From the NCBI GenBank assembly GCA_035765045.1, contig DASTYI010000099.1, positions 66,411 to 130,410 on the forward strand: 64,000 nucleotides of DNA, in the 5' to 3' direction. The position numbers and the translations under genes were made by a program. The first letter of the stretch is position 1; each line of letters begins with the position of its first letter. The DNA is from Iamia sp035765045 (GTDB lineage: Bacteria; Actinomycetota; Acidimicrobiia; Acidimicrobiales; Iamiaceae). Positions 24,631-32,175 of the stretch are shown in pieces. The notes beneath the pieces were generated by a model. It ran no database searches and was not told where the DNA came from. It saw nothing but the letters and a program-made list of their open reading frames with translations.

Positions 24631-25031
24631 AGCCGGATGATCCGGGCCGTCGTCCCGGCGGTGACGGTGGCGATGTCGTCGGGATCGCTGGTGATCACGA
24701 CCACCCGGTCCTCGCCGGCGCCGTGGGCGATGGCCCCGATGTGGGCGTCGGCCGGCGACACCCCGTGCTCGGCCCGCAGCCGGGCGGCGACGTCGGTCGA
24801 CCGTCGGTCGAGGTGGTGGTCCCCGATGCCCAGCCGGTTGATCGCCGCCCACCGGGGCGCCGTCCGGTCCCACCCCGCCTCCACCCGCACCGTCGACGGC
24901 ACGACGGCGACGTCCGTGCCGACCCGCCGAGCGAGGTCGAAGTCGATGAGCGAGGCCAGCCGCTGCTGCTTGTTCGACCACCGAGTGGCGAGCACGTGCA
25001 CGGCTTCTGCGTCGAGGATGGTGACAGCCAT
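24627..25031 (-). CDS. PIN-domain toxin (VapC-like)
   Basis: The 134-residue PIN nuclease keeps the acidic set expected to bind Mg: Asp7 (VTILDAEA), Glu51 (TVRVEAG), Asp95 (SPADAHI) and Asp116 (TSDPDDI). It probably cleaves RNA and is neutralised by the RHH protein encoded just upstream, whose stop overlaps its ATG (ATGA). The TAG stop lies in the 160-bp repeat, so the natural C terminus may have been changed by insertion of that element. Confidence 0.85.
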   Translation of the reverse strand: MAVTILDAEAVHVLATRWSNKQQRLASLIDFDLARRVGTDVAVVPSTVRVEAGWDRTAPRWAAINRLGIGDHHLDRRSTDVAARLRAEHGVSPADAHIGAIAHGAGEDRVVVITSDPDDIATVTAGTTARIIRL

Positions 25032-25450
25032 CAGGCCACCGCGGCTTCGTCGGAGCCCGATGCCGAGGCCCGGGCCGCCAGCACCCCCTTGACCCAGGCG
25101 AGGACGTCCTCGGGGTGGGCGTCCTCGCCGAGATCGGCGATCGCCTTGTCGATCAGGTCGGGGTGGTGCAGCGCCGGGTGGTCGTCGAGCTCGGCGCCGG
25201 CCATGGCCACCTGGGCCAGGGTGGGCCGGGCCTCCGGGTACATCTCGTAGTACTCCTCCAGGGCGGCGCGGGCGGCCACCTTGTCGGTGTACTGCTCCTT
25301 CTCGGTGGCGAGGGCGACGAGGCGCTCGCGCAGGCCGTCGACGATCAGCTCGGTCAGCGACCGGGCCATGCCGCTCTCGACCGCGGCGCGGGCGGCGCGC
25401 TGGAGCTCCTCGGGGAGCCGGACGGAGGTGGCGACGGTCTGTCCGCTCAT
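25031..25450 (-). CDS. Ribbon-helix-helix antitoxin
   Basis: The 139-residue protein has an N-terminal RHH DNA-binding segment (ATSVRLPEELQRAARAAVES, LTELIVDGLRER). A longer acidic C-terminal tail follows, likely to wrap the PIN toxin. It is the first gene of the toxin-antitoxin operon. A perfect inverted repeat at 25456-25474 immediately before the start codon is the probable autoregulatory site. Confidence 0.83.
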   Translation of the reverse strand: MSGQTVATSVRLPEELQRAARAAVESGMARSLTELIVDGLRERLVALATEKEQYTDKVAARAALEEYYEMYPEARPTLAQVAMAGAELDDHPALHHPDLIDKAIADLGEDAHPEDVLAWVKGVLAARASASGSDEAAVA

Positions 25451-25455
25451 GCCCC

Positions 25456-25474
25456 GAACCGTACCACGGTTCGT
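25456..25474. promoter_or_regulatory. Toxin-antitoxin operator CGAACCGT-ACC-ACGGTTCG
   Basis: Perfect 8-bp arms with a 3-base spacer lie 6 bases upstream of the antitoxin ATG, where an RHH antitoxin would bind and shut off its own operon. Confidence 0.75.
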
Positions 25475-25495
25475 ACTACACCTGCTGGGGGTGGC

Positions 25496-26695
25496 TCAGG
25501 GGGCGAAGGGGAGCTGGAGCATCTCGATGGCGTTGCCGCGGACCAGCTTGCGGACGACATCGGTGGGGAGGTTGCCCATCAGCTTCTCGCCCACCTCGCG
25601 GCTCTTGGGCCAGGTCGAGTCGGAGTGCGGGTAGTCGGTCTCGAAGCAGATGTTGTCGATGCCGCACTTCTCGATGTTCTCGAGGCCGTAGACGTCGTCG
25701 AAGAAGCAGCCGTAGATCTGGCGGTAGTAGTAGGTCGAGGGCGGGTCCGGGACCTTGTCGCCGAAGCCGCCCCACGCCCGGTTCTCCTCCCAGACGTTGT
25801 CGGCCCGCTCGAGGATGTAGGGGATCCAGCCGATCTGACCCTCGGAGTAGGCGAGCTTGAGGTCGGGGAAGCGGGGCAGCCAGCCCGAGAACAGCCAGTC
25901 GGTCATCGAGCTCATGGCGTTGCCGAAGGTGAGCGTCGAGCCGACCGCGGCGGGGGCGTCGGCCGAGGTCGAGGGCATCTTCGACGACGAGCCGATGTGC
26001 ATGTTGATGACGGTGCCGGTCTCGGCGCAGGCCCGGAAGAAGGGCTCCCAGTAGTCGCCGTGGATCGACGGCAGGCCGAGGTAGGGCGGGATCTCGCTGA
26101 AGCACACGGCCCGGACGCCCCGCTCGGCGTTGCGGTGGACCTCGGCGGCGGCGAGCTCCGCGTCCCACAGGTGGGTGATCGTCAGCGGGATGAGGCGGCC
26201 GCCCGAGTCGCCGCACCACTCCTCGACCATCCAGTCGTTGTAGGCCTTGACGCAGAGGTCGGCGAGCTCCTTGTCCGAGGCCTCCATGAAGGTCTGGCCG
26301 CAGAAGCGGGGGAACGACGGGAAGCACATCTGGGCCTCGGTCCAGTTGGCGTCCATGTCCTCGAGCCGGGCCTTGGGGTCCCAGCAGCCCTTGCGCATCT
26401 CCTCGTAGGTGATGCCGGTGACCTTGACCTCGTCGCGGTCGAAGCCGACGGCGGCCGAGAGACGGGTCTGCGGCACCCGCTTGTCCTCGTAGAGCCACCA
26501 GTCGCACAGCTCGCCCTCGTCGGACGGCTCGTAGCTGAAGACGCCGCCGACGAACTGCATCTTCCCCCGCTCCTGGATGACGCGGGGCCCGATGTCGGCG
26601 TACTTCGACGGCAGACGGTCCTGCCACACCGTGGCGTGCTCGATGACGTGGTCGTCGACCGAGATGATCTTCGGGAAGTCGTCGGCGTGAGCCAT
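25496..26695 (-). CDS. Amidohydrolase-2 (ACMSD-like) family protein, paralogue 1
   Basis: The 399-residue TIM-barrel metal enzyme starts DFPKIISVDDHVIEHATVW and has the conserved NMHIGSSSKMPSTS, YSEGQIGWIPYILERAD and FETDYPHSDSTWP blocks. The HxH of classic family members is replaced by DDHV, with later His and the terminal Asp retained. Relatives decarboxylate or hydrolyse cyclic carboxylates. It is about 60-65% identical by eye to the protein at 37789-38982. Operator C lies 22 bases upstream of the ATG. Confidence 0.9.
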   Translation of the reverse strand: MAHADDFPKIISVDDHVIEHATVWQDRLPSKYADIGPRVIQERGKMQFVGGVFSYEPSDEGELCDWWLYEDKRVPQTRLSAAVGFDRDEVKVTGITYEEMRKGCWDPKARLEDMDANWTEAQMCFPSFPRFCGQTFMEASDKELADLCVKAYNDWMVEEWCGDSGGRLIPLTITHLWDAELAAAEVHRNAERGVRAVCFSEIPPYLGLPSIHGDYWEPFFRACAETGTVINMHIGSSSKMPSTSADAPAAVGSTLTFGNAMSSMTDWLFSGWLPRFPDLKLAYSEGQIGWIPYILERADNVWEENRAWGGFGDKVPDPPSTYYYRQIYGCFFDDVYGLENIEKCGIDNICFETDYPHSDSTWPKSREVGEKLMGNLPTDVVRKLVRGNAIEMLQLPFAP

Positions 26696-26716
26696 GTTCT
26701 GAGGGTACTCCTGTTT

Positions 26717-26731
26717 CTGACGGGTCGTCAG
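26717..26731. promoter_or_regulatory. Operator C, CTGACG-GGT-CGTCAG
   Basis: A perfect core lies between the amidohydrolase start (26695) and the end of the 264-residue EthD-like gene (26748). The associated -10 hexamer is not clear. Confidence 0.8.
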
Positions 26732-26747
26732 GTCTGCGGTGGGCGCG

Positions 26748-27542
26748 CTACCGGAGCTGGTCGGCGTAGGTGTCGGTGCCGGGGATCGTGCCCTTGAACG
26801 GGCCGTGGAAGGCGACGGTGCCGAGGCCGGCGGCGGCCAGCCCGGCCGGCACCGCCCCCCACGTCGCTCCCCAGGACGTGGTGACGTCGTCGTCGACGAA
26901 GGCCAGCAGCAGGGTGCGGTCCGGCGTGCGCTCGGCGGGCACGTCGCTGGGGGCGTCGGTCGGCATCGGCACCGGGTCGAAGACGGCGGTGACCTCGTGG
27001 CCGGGGGCGTTGACCTCCCACCAGGTGGCGATGTCGGCCGAGGTGACCCCCTCGGCCCGGTCGACCACGGTCATCACCAGCGAGGCCGCCCGCCGGTCGA
27101 GGGCCAGCTCGACGGGGACGCCGTCCTCCCGCCCCGGCACCTCGGCGGCGAACCGGTACATCACGGTGTGGACGTGGTCCCGGTGCGGGAACATCCGGTC
27201 CTCGTCGATCAGGTGCTTGACCTGGCGAGTGCCCCACTCCATCCACTCGCCGAACTTGCCGGCGACGATCCAGTAGAGCGACAGGTAGGAGCCGGCGAGG
27301 GGGTCGGGCGTGACCGTGCTGTCGGGGGCCCGCAGGTCCTTGAGGTCGCGGGTGGCGACGAAGCGGGCGCCGCTGATCGTCCACGCCCCGAGCATGCAGC
27401 CGGCGTAGAAGTGGTCCCGCTCGTACCAGCGGTTGTAGGCCACCTCGTGGCCCTCGTGCGGCTCGACCAGGGTGACGAGGGCGCCGCCCAGCTCGACCGG
27501 CCGGCCCCGGCGGCTCTTGCCCGTGCCCACCTCTTGCGTCAT
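26748..27542 (-). CDS. Unrecognised 264-residue protein, possibly EthD/dimeric alpha-beta barrel type
   Basis: The N-terminal half has LVTLVEPHEGHEVAYNRWYE and RDHFYAGCMLG, which recalls ferredoxin-like EthD or stress-responsive barrel domains (NRWYERDHF as the helix-1 pattern). The C-terminal half has SLVMTVVDRAEG and TLLLAFVDDD in a second similar barrel. It may be a two-barrel protein handling a small hydrophobic substrate. GAGGAG lies about 5 bases before the ATG, and a GAGAAC-CT-GTTCTA site stands at 27571-27584. It is downstream of the MFS gene and upstream of amidohydrolase 1. Confidence 0.6.
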   Translation of the reverse strand: MTQEVGTGKSRRGRPVELGGALVTLVEPHEGHEVAYNRWYERDHFYAGCMLGAWTISGARFVATRDLKDLRAPDSTVTPDPLAGSYLSLYWIVAGKFGEWMEWGTRQVKHLIDEDRMFPHRDHVHTVMYRFAAEVPGREDGVPVELALDRRAASLVMTVVDRAEGVTSADIATWWEVNAPGHEVTAVFDPVPMPTDAPSDVPAERTPDRTLLLAFVDDDVTTSWGATWGAVPAGLAAAGLGTVAFHGPFKGTIPGTDTYADQLR

Positions 27543-27570
27543 CGGTGCTCCTCGACTCGCGCGCAGAAAC

Positions 27571-27584
27571 GAGAACCTGTTCTA
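27571..27584. promoter_or_regulatory. KstR-like operator GAGAAC-CT-GTTCTA
   Basis: One mismatch from TAGAAC-N2-GTTCTA. It lies 29 bases upstream of the 264-residue protein and overlaps the MFS stop codon, so it probably drives the downstream gene only. Confidence 0.65.
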
Positions 27585-29060
27585 GTCCACGGGGGTGGCC
27601 GGTGCCGGTTCGCGGTGCGGCGTGGGCGGGGCCGACACCGGGCACGAGAAGCAGGGCTCGGCCTCCTCCTCGCCGCCCGCCTCCAGCACGTCGGCGCGGA
27701 TCGTCGCCCAGGCCAGGGCGGCGCCGGCCAGGGCCAACCCGGCCCCGACGAGGGTCGCCCGGTGGAAGCCGTCGACCAGCGTCGCCCCGCCGATGGCGGC
27801 CGAGGCGTCGAACCCCGCCACCAGCGGCAACCCGGCCACGGCCAGCAGCCCGGCGGTGCGGGAGACGGCGTTGTTCACGCCCGAGGCGACCCCGGCGTGG
27901 CGGTCGTCGGCGGCGGCCAGCACCGTCGAGGTCAGGGGGGCGACGGTGAGCACCAGGCCGGCGGCGAAGACCAGCACCGCGGGCAGGACGTCGGCCCCGT
28001 AGGTGGCGCCGACGTCGATCCGCAGCATCAGGGCCATGCCGACGGCGATCACCGCCGGGCCGACCGTCATCGGGATGCGGGGGCCGATCCGGGCGGCCAG
28101 GGCGCCGCTGCGCGACGAGAGGGCCAGCATCACCAGGGTGAGCGGCACCGTCGCCGACCCCGCCGCCAGCGGCGAGTAGCCGAGCGCCTGCTGGAGGACG
28201 AGCGACAGCAGGAACAGCACCGCCGACAGGGCGGCGTAGACGGCGAAGGTGACGCCGTTGGCCCCCGAGAACTGGCGCGACCGGAAGATGCCCAGCGGCA
28301 GCATCGGGTGGGCGATCCGGGCCTCGACGGCCACGAAGGCGACGAGGACGGCGAGCCCGGCCAGGCCGACGGCGACGTCCTCCTCGATCAGCCCGTAGGT
28401 GGCGGCCGCCAGGCCCACGGCCCCGAGGGCGGCGCCGGCGAGGTCGGGCCGGCCCACGACGGTCGGGTCCCGCGACTCGAGCAGGTGCCGGTGCCCGACC
28501 ACGACGACCACGGCGGCCAGGGGCAGGTTGAGGAGGAAGACCCAGCGCCACGACGCCGCCTCGACCAGCCAGCCGCCGAGGAAGGGCCCGACGGCGGTGG
28601 TGATCCCGGCCAGCCCCGACCAGGTGCCGATGGCCTGGGCCCGGTCGTCGGGGTGGAAGGTGGTCTGGAGCAGGGCCAGGCTCCCGGGCACGAGGAAGGC
28701 GCCGGCCACGCCCTGGAGCATCCGGGCCCCGACCAGGGTGCCGACGTCGGGCGCCAGGCCGCACAGCAGCGAGGCCAGGGCGAAGGCGCCGGCCCCGGCC
28801 AGGTAGACCCGCTTGCGGCCCAGCCGGTCGCCCACCGACCCGCCGACCAGGATCAGCGAGGCCAGCGTGACCAGGTAGCCGTTGCTGATCCAGCTGAGGC
28901 CGGCGAAGGAGGCGTCGAGGTCGCGACCGATGGTGGGCAGGGCCACGGTGACGACGGTGCCGTCGAGGAAGGCGATCCCCGACCCCAGCACCGTCGTGAG
29001 CAGCACCCACCGCCCCTGGGGGCTGTCGAGCCGCAGCCCGGCCTCGTCGGTGGTGGCCAC
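27582..29060 (-). CDS. MFS transporter, DHA2 (14-helix) drug/proton antiporter type
   Basis: The 492-residue transporter has motif A GGSVGDRLGRKRVY and motif C-like GLAGITTAVGPFLGGWL. About 14 hydrophobic helices match the EmrB/QacA group. WSIS-type segment SWISNGYLVTLASLIL is the DHA2 helix 2 region. An unusual hydrophilic C-terminal tail carries EPCFSCPV. It probably exports a toxic or hydrophobic compound, perhaps an intermediate of the neighbouring pathways. The GTG start is 6 bases after TAGCGT, a leaderless layout. Confidence 0.92.
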   Translation of the reverse strand: MATTDEAGLRLDSPQGRWVLLTTVLGSGIAFLDGTVVTVALPTIGRDLDASFAGLSWISNGYLVTLASLILVGGSVGDRLGRKRVYLAGAGAFALASLLCGLAPDVGTLVGARMLQGVAGAFLVPGSLALLQTTFHPDDRAQAIGTWSGLAGITTAVGPFLGGWLVEAASWRWVFLLNLPLAAVVVVVGHRHLLESRDPTVVGRPDLAGAALGAVGLAAATYGLIEEDVAVGLAGLAVLVAFVAVEARIAHPMLPLGIFRSRQFSGANGVTFAVYAALSAVLFLLSLVLQQALGYSPLAAGSATVPLTLVMLALSSRSGALAARIGPRIPMTVGPAVIAVGMALMLRIDVGATYGADVLPAVLVFAAGLVLTVAPLTSTVLAAADDRHAGVASGVNNAVSRTAGLLAVAGLPLVAGFDASAAIGGATLVDGFHRATLVGAGLALAGAALAWATIRADVLEAGGEEEAEPCFSCPVSAPPTPHREPAPATPVD

Positions 29061-29066
29061 AGCCGG

Positions 29067-29072
29067 ACGCTA
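29067..29072 (-). promoter_or_regulatory. -10 hexamer TAGCGT of the MFS gene
   Basis: On the minus strand TAGCGT ends 6 bases before GTG 29060. Confidence 0.5.
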
Positions 29073-29081
29073 CCGGCGATC

Positions 29082-29112
29082 CGTACGATCGGTGCCTGGC
29101 ACCGTTCGTACG
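29082..29112. repeat. GGTGCC-T-GGCACC palindrome with different outer arms
   Basis: The 31-bp palindrome CGTACGATC...GTTCGTACG has one mismatch. The core is the same as in the CCTCAAGGTGCC copies but the flanking arms differ. It separates the SDR stop (29114) from the MFS promoter and may act as a terminator. Confidence 0.75.
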
Positions 29113-29113
29113 C

Positions 29114-29896
29114 CTACAGGGTGCCGCTGATGGCCCGGAGGAGGGCGTCGGACTGGAGGCTGGGGAGGACGCTGCCGCCGTCGACCACGATCGTCTGGCC
29201 GGTGACGTAGCTCGACGCGTCGGAGGCGAGGAAGCAGACGACGTCGGCCACCTCGCCGGCGTCGCCGATCCGGGCCAGCGGGGTGCCGGCCTCGGCCCCG
29301 GCGAGCCACGTCGGGTCGTCGGTGACCATCCGGGTCAGCGGGGTGCGGACCATCCCCGGCGCCACGCAGTTGACCCGCACCGTCGGGGCCGCCTCCAGCG
29401 CCGCCGACTGGGTGAGGGCGATGACGCCGGCCTTGGCCGCCGAGTACGGCCCCTCCCCCATCGTCGGCCGGATCCCGGTCAGCGAGGCCACGTTGACGAC
29501 GGTGCCGCCGCGGCCGGCCATCATCCGGGGGATCACGGCCCGCAGGCAGGTGAACGTGCCCCTCAGGTTGACGCCGACCAGCAGGTCCCACTCCTTGTCG
29601 GTGTAGTCCCAGAGGGCCTTGGCCGTGCCGATGCCGGCGTTGGGGATCAGCACGTCGATCTCGCCGAGCTGCTCGACCGTCCGGGCCACGGCGGCCTCGA
29701 CGTCGGCGGTGACAGCGACGTCGCCGGTGATCGCCAGCCCGTCGACCTCGTCGGCCACCGCCTGCGCCGGCCCCTCGCGGCGGTCGAGGATCGCCACCCT
29801 GGCGCCCCCGGCGGCCAGGCGCCGCGCCACCTCGGCCCCGATCCCCGACCCGCCCCCGGTGACCAGGGCGACCTTCCCGCTGAAGTCGAGCTGCAT
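29114..29896 (-). CDS. SDR family oxidoreductase
   Basis: The 260-residue classical SDR has TGGGSGIGAEVA, an NAG motif (IPNAGIG), NVASLTG and catalytic YSAAK. The LDRRE after strand 2 indicates NAD preference. It has VNCVAPGMVRTPL and a glycine-rich C terminus. It is the last gene of the operon LLM-SDR-EthD-SDR, and its ATG overlaps the stop of the EthD protein (ATGA). It probably oxidises a secondary alcohol of the operon's substrate. Confidence 0.93.
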   Translation of the reverse strand: MQLDFSGKVALVTGGGSGIGAEVARRLAAGGARVAILDRREGPAQAVADEVDGLAITGDVAVTADVEAAVARTVEQLGEIDVLIPNAGIGTAKALWDYTDKEWDLLVGVNLRGTFTCLRAVIPRMMAGRGGTVVNVASLTGIRPTMGEGPYSAAKAGVIALTQSAALEAAPTVRVNCVAPGMVRTPLTRMVTDDPTWLAGAEAGTPLARIGDAGEVADVVCFLASDASSYVTGQTIVVDGGSVLPSLQSDALLRAISGTL

Positions 29897-30234
29897 CAGA
29901 CGACCACCACCGGGTCGGAGGTCACGGTGACCGCCAGCTTGGAGGCGTCGAGGAAGTTGGCCATGTCGTCGTTCATCCTCGTGCTCTCGGGCTGGGTGGC
30001 GAAGGCCCAGAAGGCGTCCCAGTCGGCGAAGGTCTGGACGGTGATGCCGTCGTAGCCGTCGAGCCCGAGCGCCCCGGCCTGCGGGGTGACCGGGTGCTGG
30101 TGGTAGCTGAGGAGGTGGCGGGCCAGGGCCGGGTCGTCACGGATCAGCGGCCCGTGGGTGCCGTGCCAGTAGGCGAGGAACTCCTCGTGGCTGAGGTCCG
30201 GCCGGCGGACGAGGAGGGCGTGCAGCGTGATCAT
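29896..30234 (-). CDS. EthD domain protein
   Basis: The 112-residue ferredoxin-like barrel has the EthD pattern LLVRRPDLSHEEFLAYWHGTHG. Later come YDGITVQTFADWDAFWAF and a short C-terminal strand. EthD proteins form dimers and assist or catalyse steps in degradation of ethers, polyketides and steroids. It lies third in its operon, with both neighbours SDRs. The 16 bases upstream include GGAGG right before the ATG. Confidence 0.9.
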   Translation of the reverse strand: MITLHALLVRRPDLSHEEFLAYWHGTHGPLIRDDPALARHLLSYHQHPVTPQAGALGLDGYDGITVQTFADWDAFWAFATQPESTRMNDDMANFLDASKLAVTVTSDPVVVV

Positions 30235-30250
30235 GGGGAACCTCCGGCGA

Positions 30251-31030
30251 TCAGTGGAAGACCTGGCCGGCGTTGGCGCCGAGGGCCTGGCCGGTGACGC
30301 AGCGGGCGAGGTCGGAGGCGAGCAGCACGACGACGTTGGCGATCTCGGCGGCGTCGGGGATGTAGCCGAGCGCGTTCTGCCCGGCGACCTCGGCGTAGAC
30401 GTCCTCGGGGGTGACGCCCCGCTCCTCGGCCAGGTGCGCGAAGTACCACTTCACCGACGGGCCCCAGATGTAGCCCGGGTGGACGCCGTTGACCCGGATG
30501 CCGTCGGGGCCGAGCTCCTTGGCCAGGGTGCGGGTGATCGACTTGAGCGCCGACTTCGACGCCGCGTAGATCCCGAAGCCCTCCTCGACCCGCTCGGTCG
30601 ACATGGTGTTGACCATCACGATCCGGCCGCCGCCCCGCGCCCGCATGTGCGGGTGGACGGCCCGGGTCATGTTGACGGCGCCGAAGAGGTTGACGTCGAT
30701 CGTCGTCTGCCAGGTGCTCAGGTCGGCGTCGACGACCTTGGCGAAGTCGCCGTCGTGGTAGGCGTTGTTGACCAGGACGTCGACCCCGCCCAGCTCGGCG
30801 GCGGTGCGGTCGGCCAGCGCCCGGCACTGGTCGGGGTCGGTGACGTCGCAGCGCACCGGCAGGGCCCGGCGGCCGAGGGCCTCGATCTTCTGCGCCACCC
30901 GGGCGACCTTGTCCTCCCGGCGGGCGGCCACGGCGACGTCGGCCCCCTCCCGGGCCAGGGCCAGGGCGATCTCGCGCCCCATGCCGGGGCCGGAGCCCGA
31001 GACGATGGCGATCTTCCCCTCGAACAGCAT
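30251..31030 (-). CDS. SDR family oxidoreductase
   Basis: The 259-residue SDR has SGSGPGMGREIA, VNNAYHDG (a variant NNAG), NTMS and the catalytic YAASK. AARREDK after strand 2 with an Arg suggests NADPH use. It carries an insertion, GPSVKWYFAHLAEERG, in the substrate loop that is typical of actinobacterial steroid or terpene cluster SDRs. It is second in the LLM-led operon with a 13-base gap to the LLM gene. Confidence 0.92.
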   Translation of the reverse strand: MLFEGKIAIVSGSGPGMGREIALALAREGADVAVAARREDKVARVAQKIEALGRRALPVRCDVTDPDQCRALADRTAAELGGVDVLVNNAYHDGDFAKVVDADLSTWQTTIDVNLFGAVNMTRAVHPHMRARGGGRIVMVNTMSTERVEEGFGIYAASKSALKSITRTLAKELGPDGIRVNGVHPGYIWGPSVKWYFAHLAEERGVTPEDVYAEVAGQNALGYIPDAAEIANVVVLLASDLARCVTGQALGANAGQVFH

Positions 31031-31043
31031 CGGTCCTCCTCGA

Positions 31044-32003
31044 TCAGAACAGCGGGGCGGGGCGGACGTCGGCCAGCAGCGGGAGGACCTCGGCCCCGAT
31101 CCGCTCGATCTGCGCGACCAGCTCGCCGGCGTCGCGGGAGCGGGGCCGGACCTGGACCTGGAGGGCGCCGAGCCCGGCCATCTTCCCGAGGACGTGGGCG
31201 ATCTTCTCGGGCGGGCCCTGGAGGCAACGGCCGACGTCCCAGGTGGGCTCGCCGACGTACACGGGCCCGGCCAGGGCGCCGACGTCGAAGCGCTCGCCCT
31301 CGCGCCCGGCGGCGACCAGGGCGGCGCGCAGCCGGGCCACCTCGTCGGGGCCGAAGGGGCCCTGGGGCAGCCAGCCGTCGCCCCGCGTCGCCGCCCGGCG
31401 GACGGCCGGGGCCGACGACCCGCCGACCCAGATCGGCGGGCCCCCGTCCTGCACCGGCCGGGGCCGCTGGCTGAGGCCGCTGAAGCTCCACGTCGGGCCG
31501 TCGTGGGTGGGGGTCTCGGACGCGAAGCAGGCCCGCACGGCGTCGATGGCCTCGTCGAGCAGGGCGCCGCGCCCGGCGAAGGGCACGCCCAGGGCCGTGA
31601 ACTCGCCCTCGACGTGGCCGGCGCCGACGCCCATGACGGCCCGGCCCCCGGACACGACGTCGAGCGTCGCCCACGCCTTGGCCACCGCCAGCGGGTGCCG
31701 GTAGGCGGGGACGAAGACGTGCGAGAGCAGCCGGGTGCGCTCGGTCCGGCCGGCCAGCCAGGCCAGGGTGGCGACGGTGTCCCACCACTCGGCGCTCATG
31801 GCGTCGACCTTGTCGGCGGGGATGGCGGCGTGGTCGCAGACGGCGACGTAGCCGAACCCGGCCCGGTCGGCGGCGGTCGCCACCGCCAGCAGCTCGTCGG
31901 CGCCGGCGCCCGCCTCCCAGGCCTCGGCGTAGACGGTGCTCTGCGACTGGATCGGGAGCTGCACGCCCACCACCAGCCGCCCGGGGTCGAGGACGGGCGC
32001 CAC
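31044..32003 (-). CDS. LLM class F420-dependent oxidoreductase, first gene of a catabolic operon
   Basis: The 319-residue luciferase-like protein has GFGYVAVCDHAAIP, RTRLLSHVFVPAYRHPL, VVSGGRAVMGVGAG and PPIWVGGSSAPAVRRAA, the pattern of F420-type LLM proteins. The GTG start lies 7 bases after TAGGGT. The perfect-armed operator ACTAGAAC-AC-GTTCTAGT lies where the -35 box should be. It is co-transcribed with two SDRs and an EthD protein. Confidence 0.9.
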   Translation of the reverse strand: MAPVLDPGRLVVGVQLPIQSQSTVYAEAWEAGAGADELLAVATAADRAGFGYVAVCDHAAIPADKVDAMSAEWWDTVATLAWLAGRTERTRLLSHVFVPAYRHPLAVAKAWATLDVVSGGRAVMGVGAGHVEGEFTALGVPFAGRGALLDEAIDAVRACFASETPTHDGPTWSFSGLSQRPRPVQDGGPPIWVGGSSAPAVRRAATRGDGWLPQGPFGPDEVARLRAALVAAGREGERFDVGALAGPVYVGEPTWDVGRCLQGPPEKIAHVLGKMAGLGALQVQVRPRSRDAGELVAQIERIGAEVLPLLADVRPAPLF

Positions 32004-32010
32004 GCCCGGG

Positions 32011-32041
32011 ACCCTACCCCAGAACTAGAACACGTTCTAGT
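32011..32041 (-). promoter_or_regulatory. Promoter and KstR-like operator of the LLM-SDR-EthD-SDR operon
   Basis: TAGGGT (32011-32016) ends 7 bases before the GTG start. ACTAGAAC-AC-GTTCTAGT (32024-32041) has perfect 8-bp arms and matches the best form of the KstR-type motif. Nothing further is seen between 32042 and 32175. Confidence 0.8.
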
Positions 32042-32175
32042 ATTGACGCTCCGCCCCCCGCCGGCAGGAGGCTGGGCCCGAGCGGCCCGGCGCCGACGAA
32101 GGAGGCGCCAGGAGCGGGGAGGACAGCGTCGCTACCGTCCGAGGCCCTGCCGAGGACAGCTCTCGGCCCACGCGG

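Noticed and set aside
26739..29210. An 823-codon plus-strand frame opposite the MFS transporter
   Set aside because: Gly/Gln/Asp-biased antisense shadow; the minus-strand proteins have clear transporter and barrel motifs.
19970..32041. Proof of a cholesterol degradation cluster from KstR-like sites
   Set aside because: No kshA/B, hsaC, kstD, mce or other diagnostic steroid genes are visible; the motif alone only suggests the substrate class.
32042..32175. A small gene between the LLM operon and the metallopeptidase
   Set aside because: No frame with codon bias, start site and conserved pattern could be found; only the operator and G/C-rich spacer are seen.
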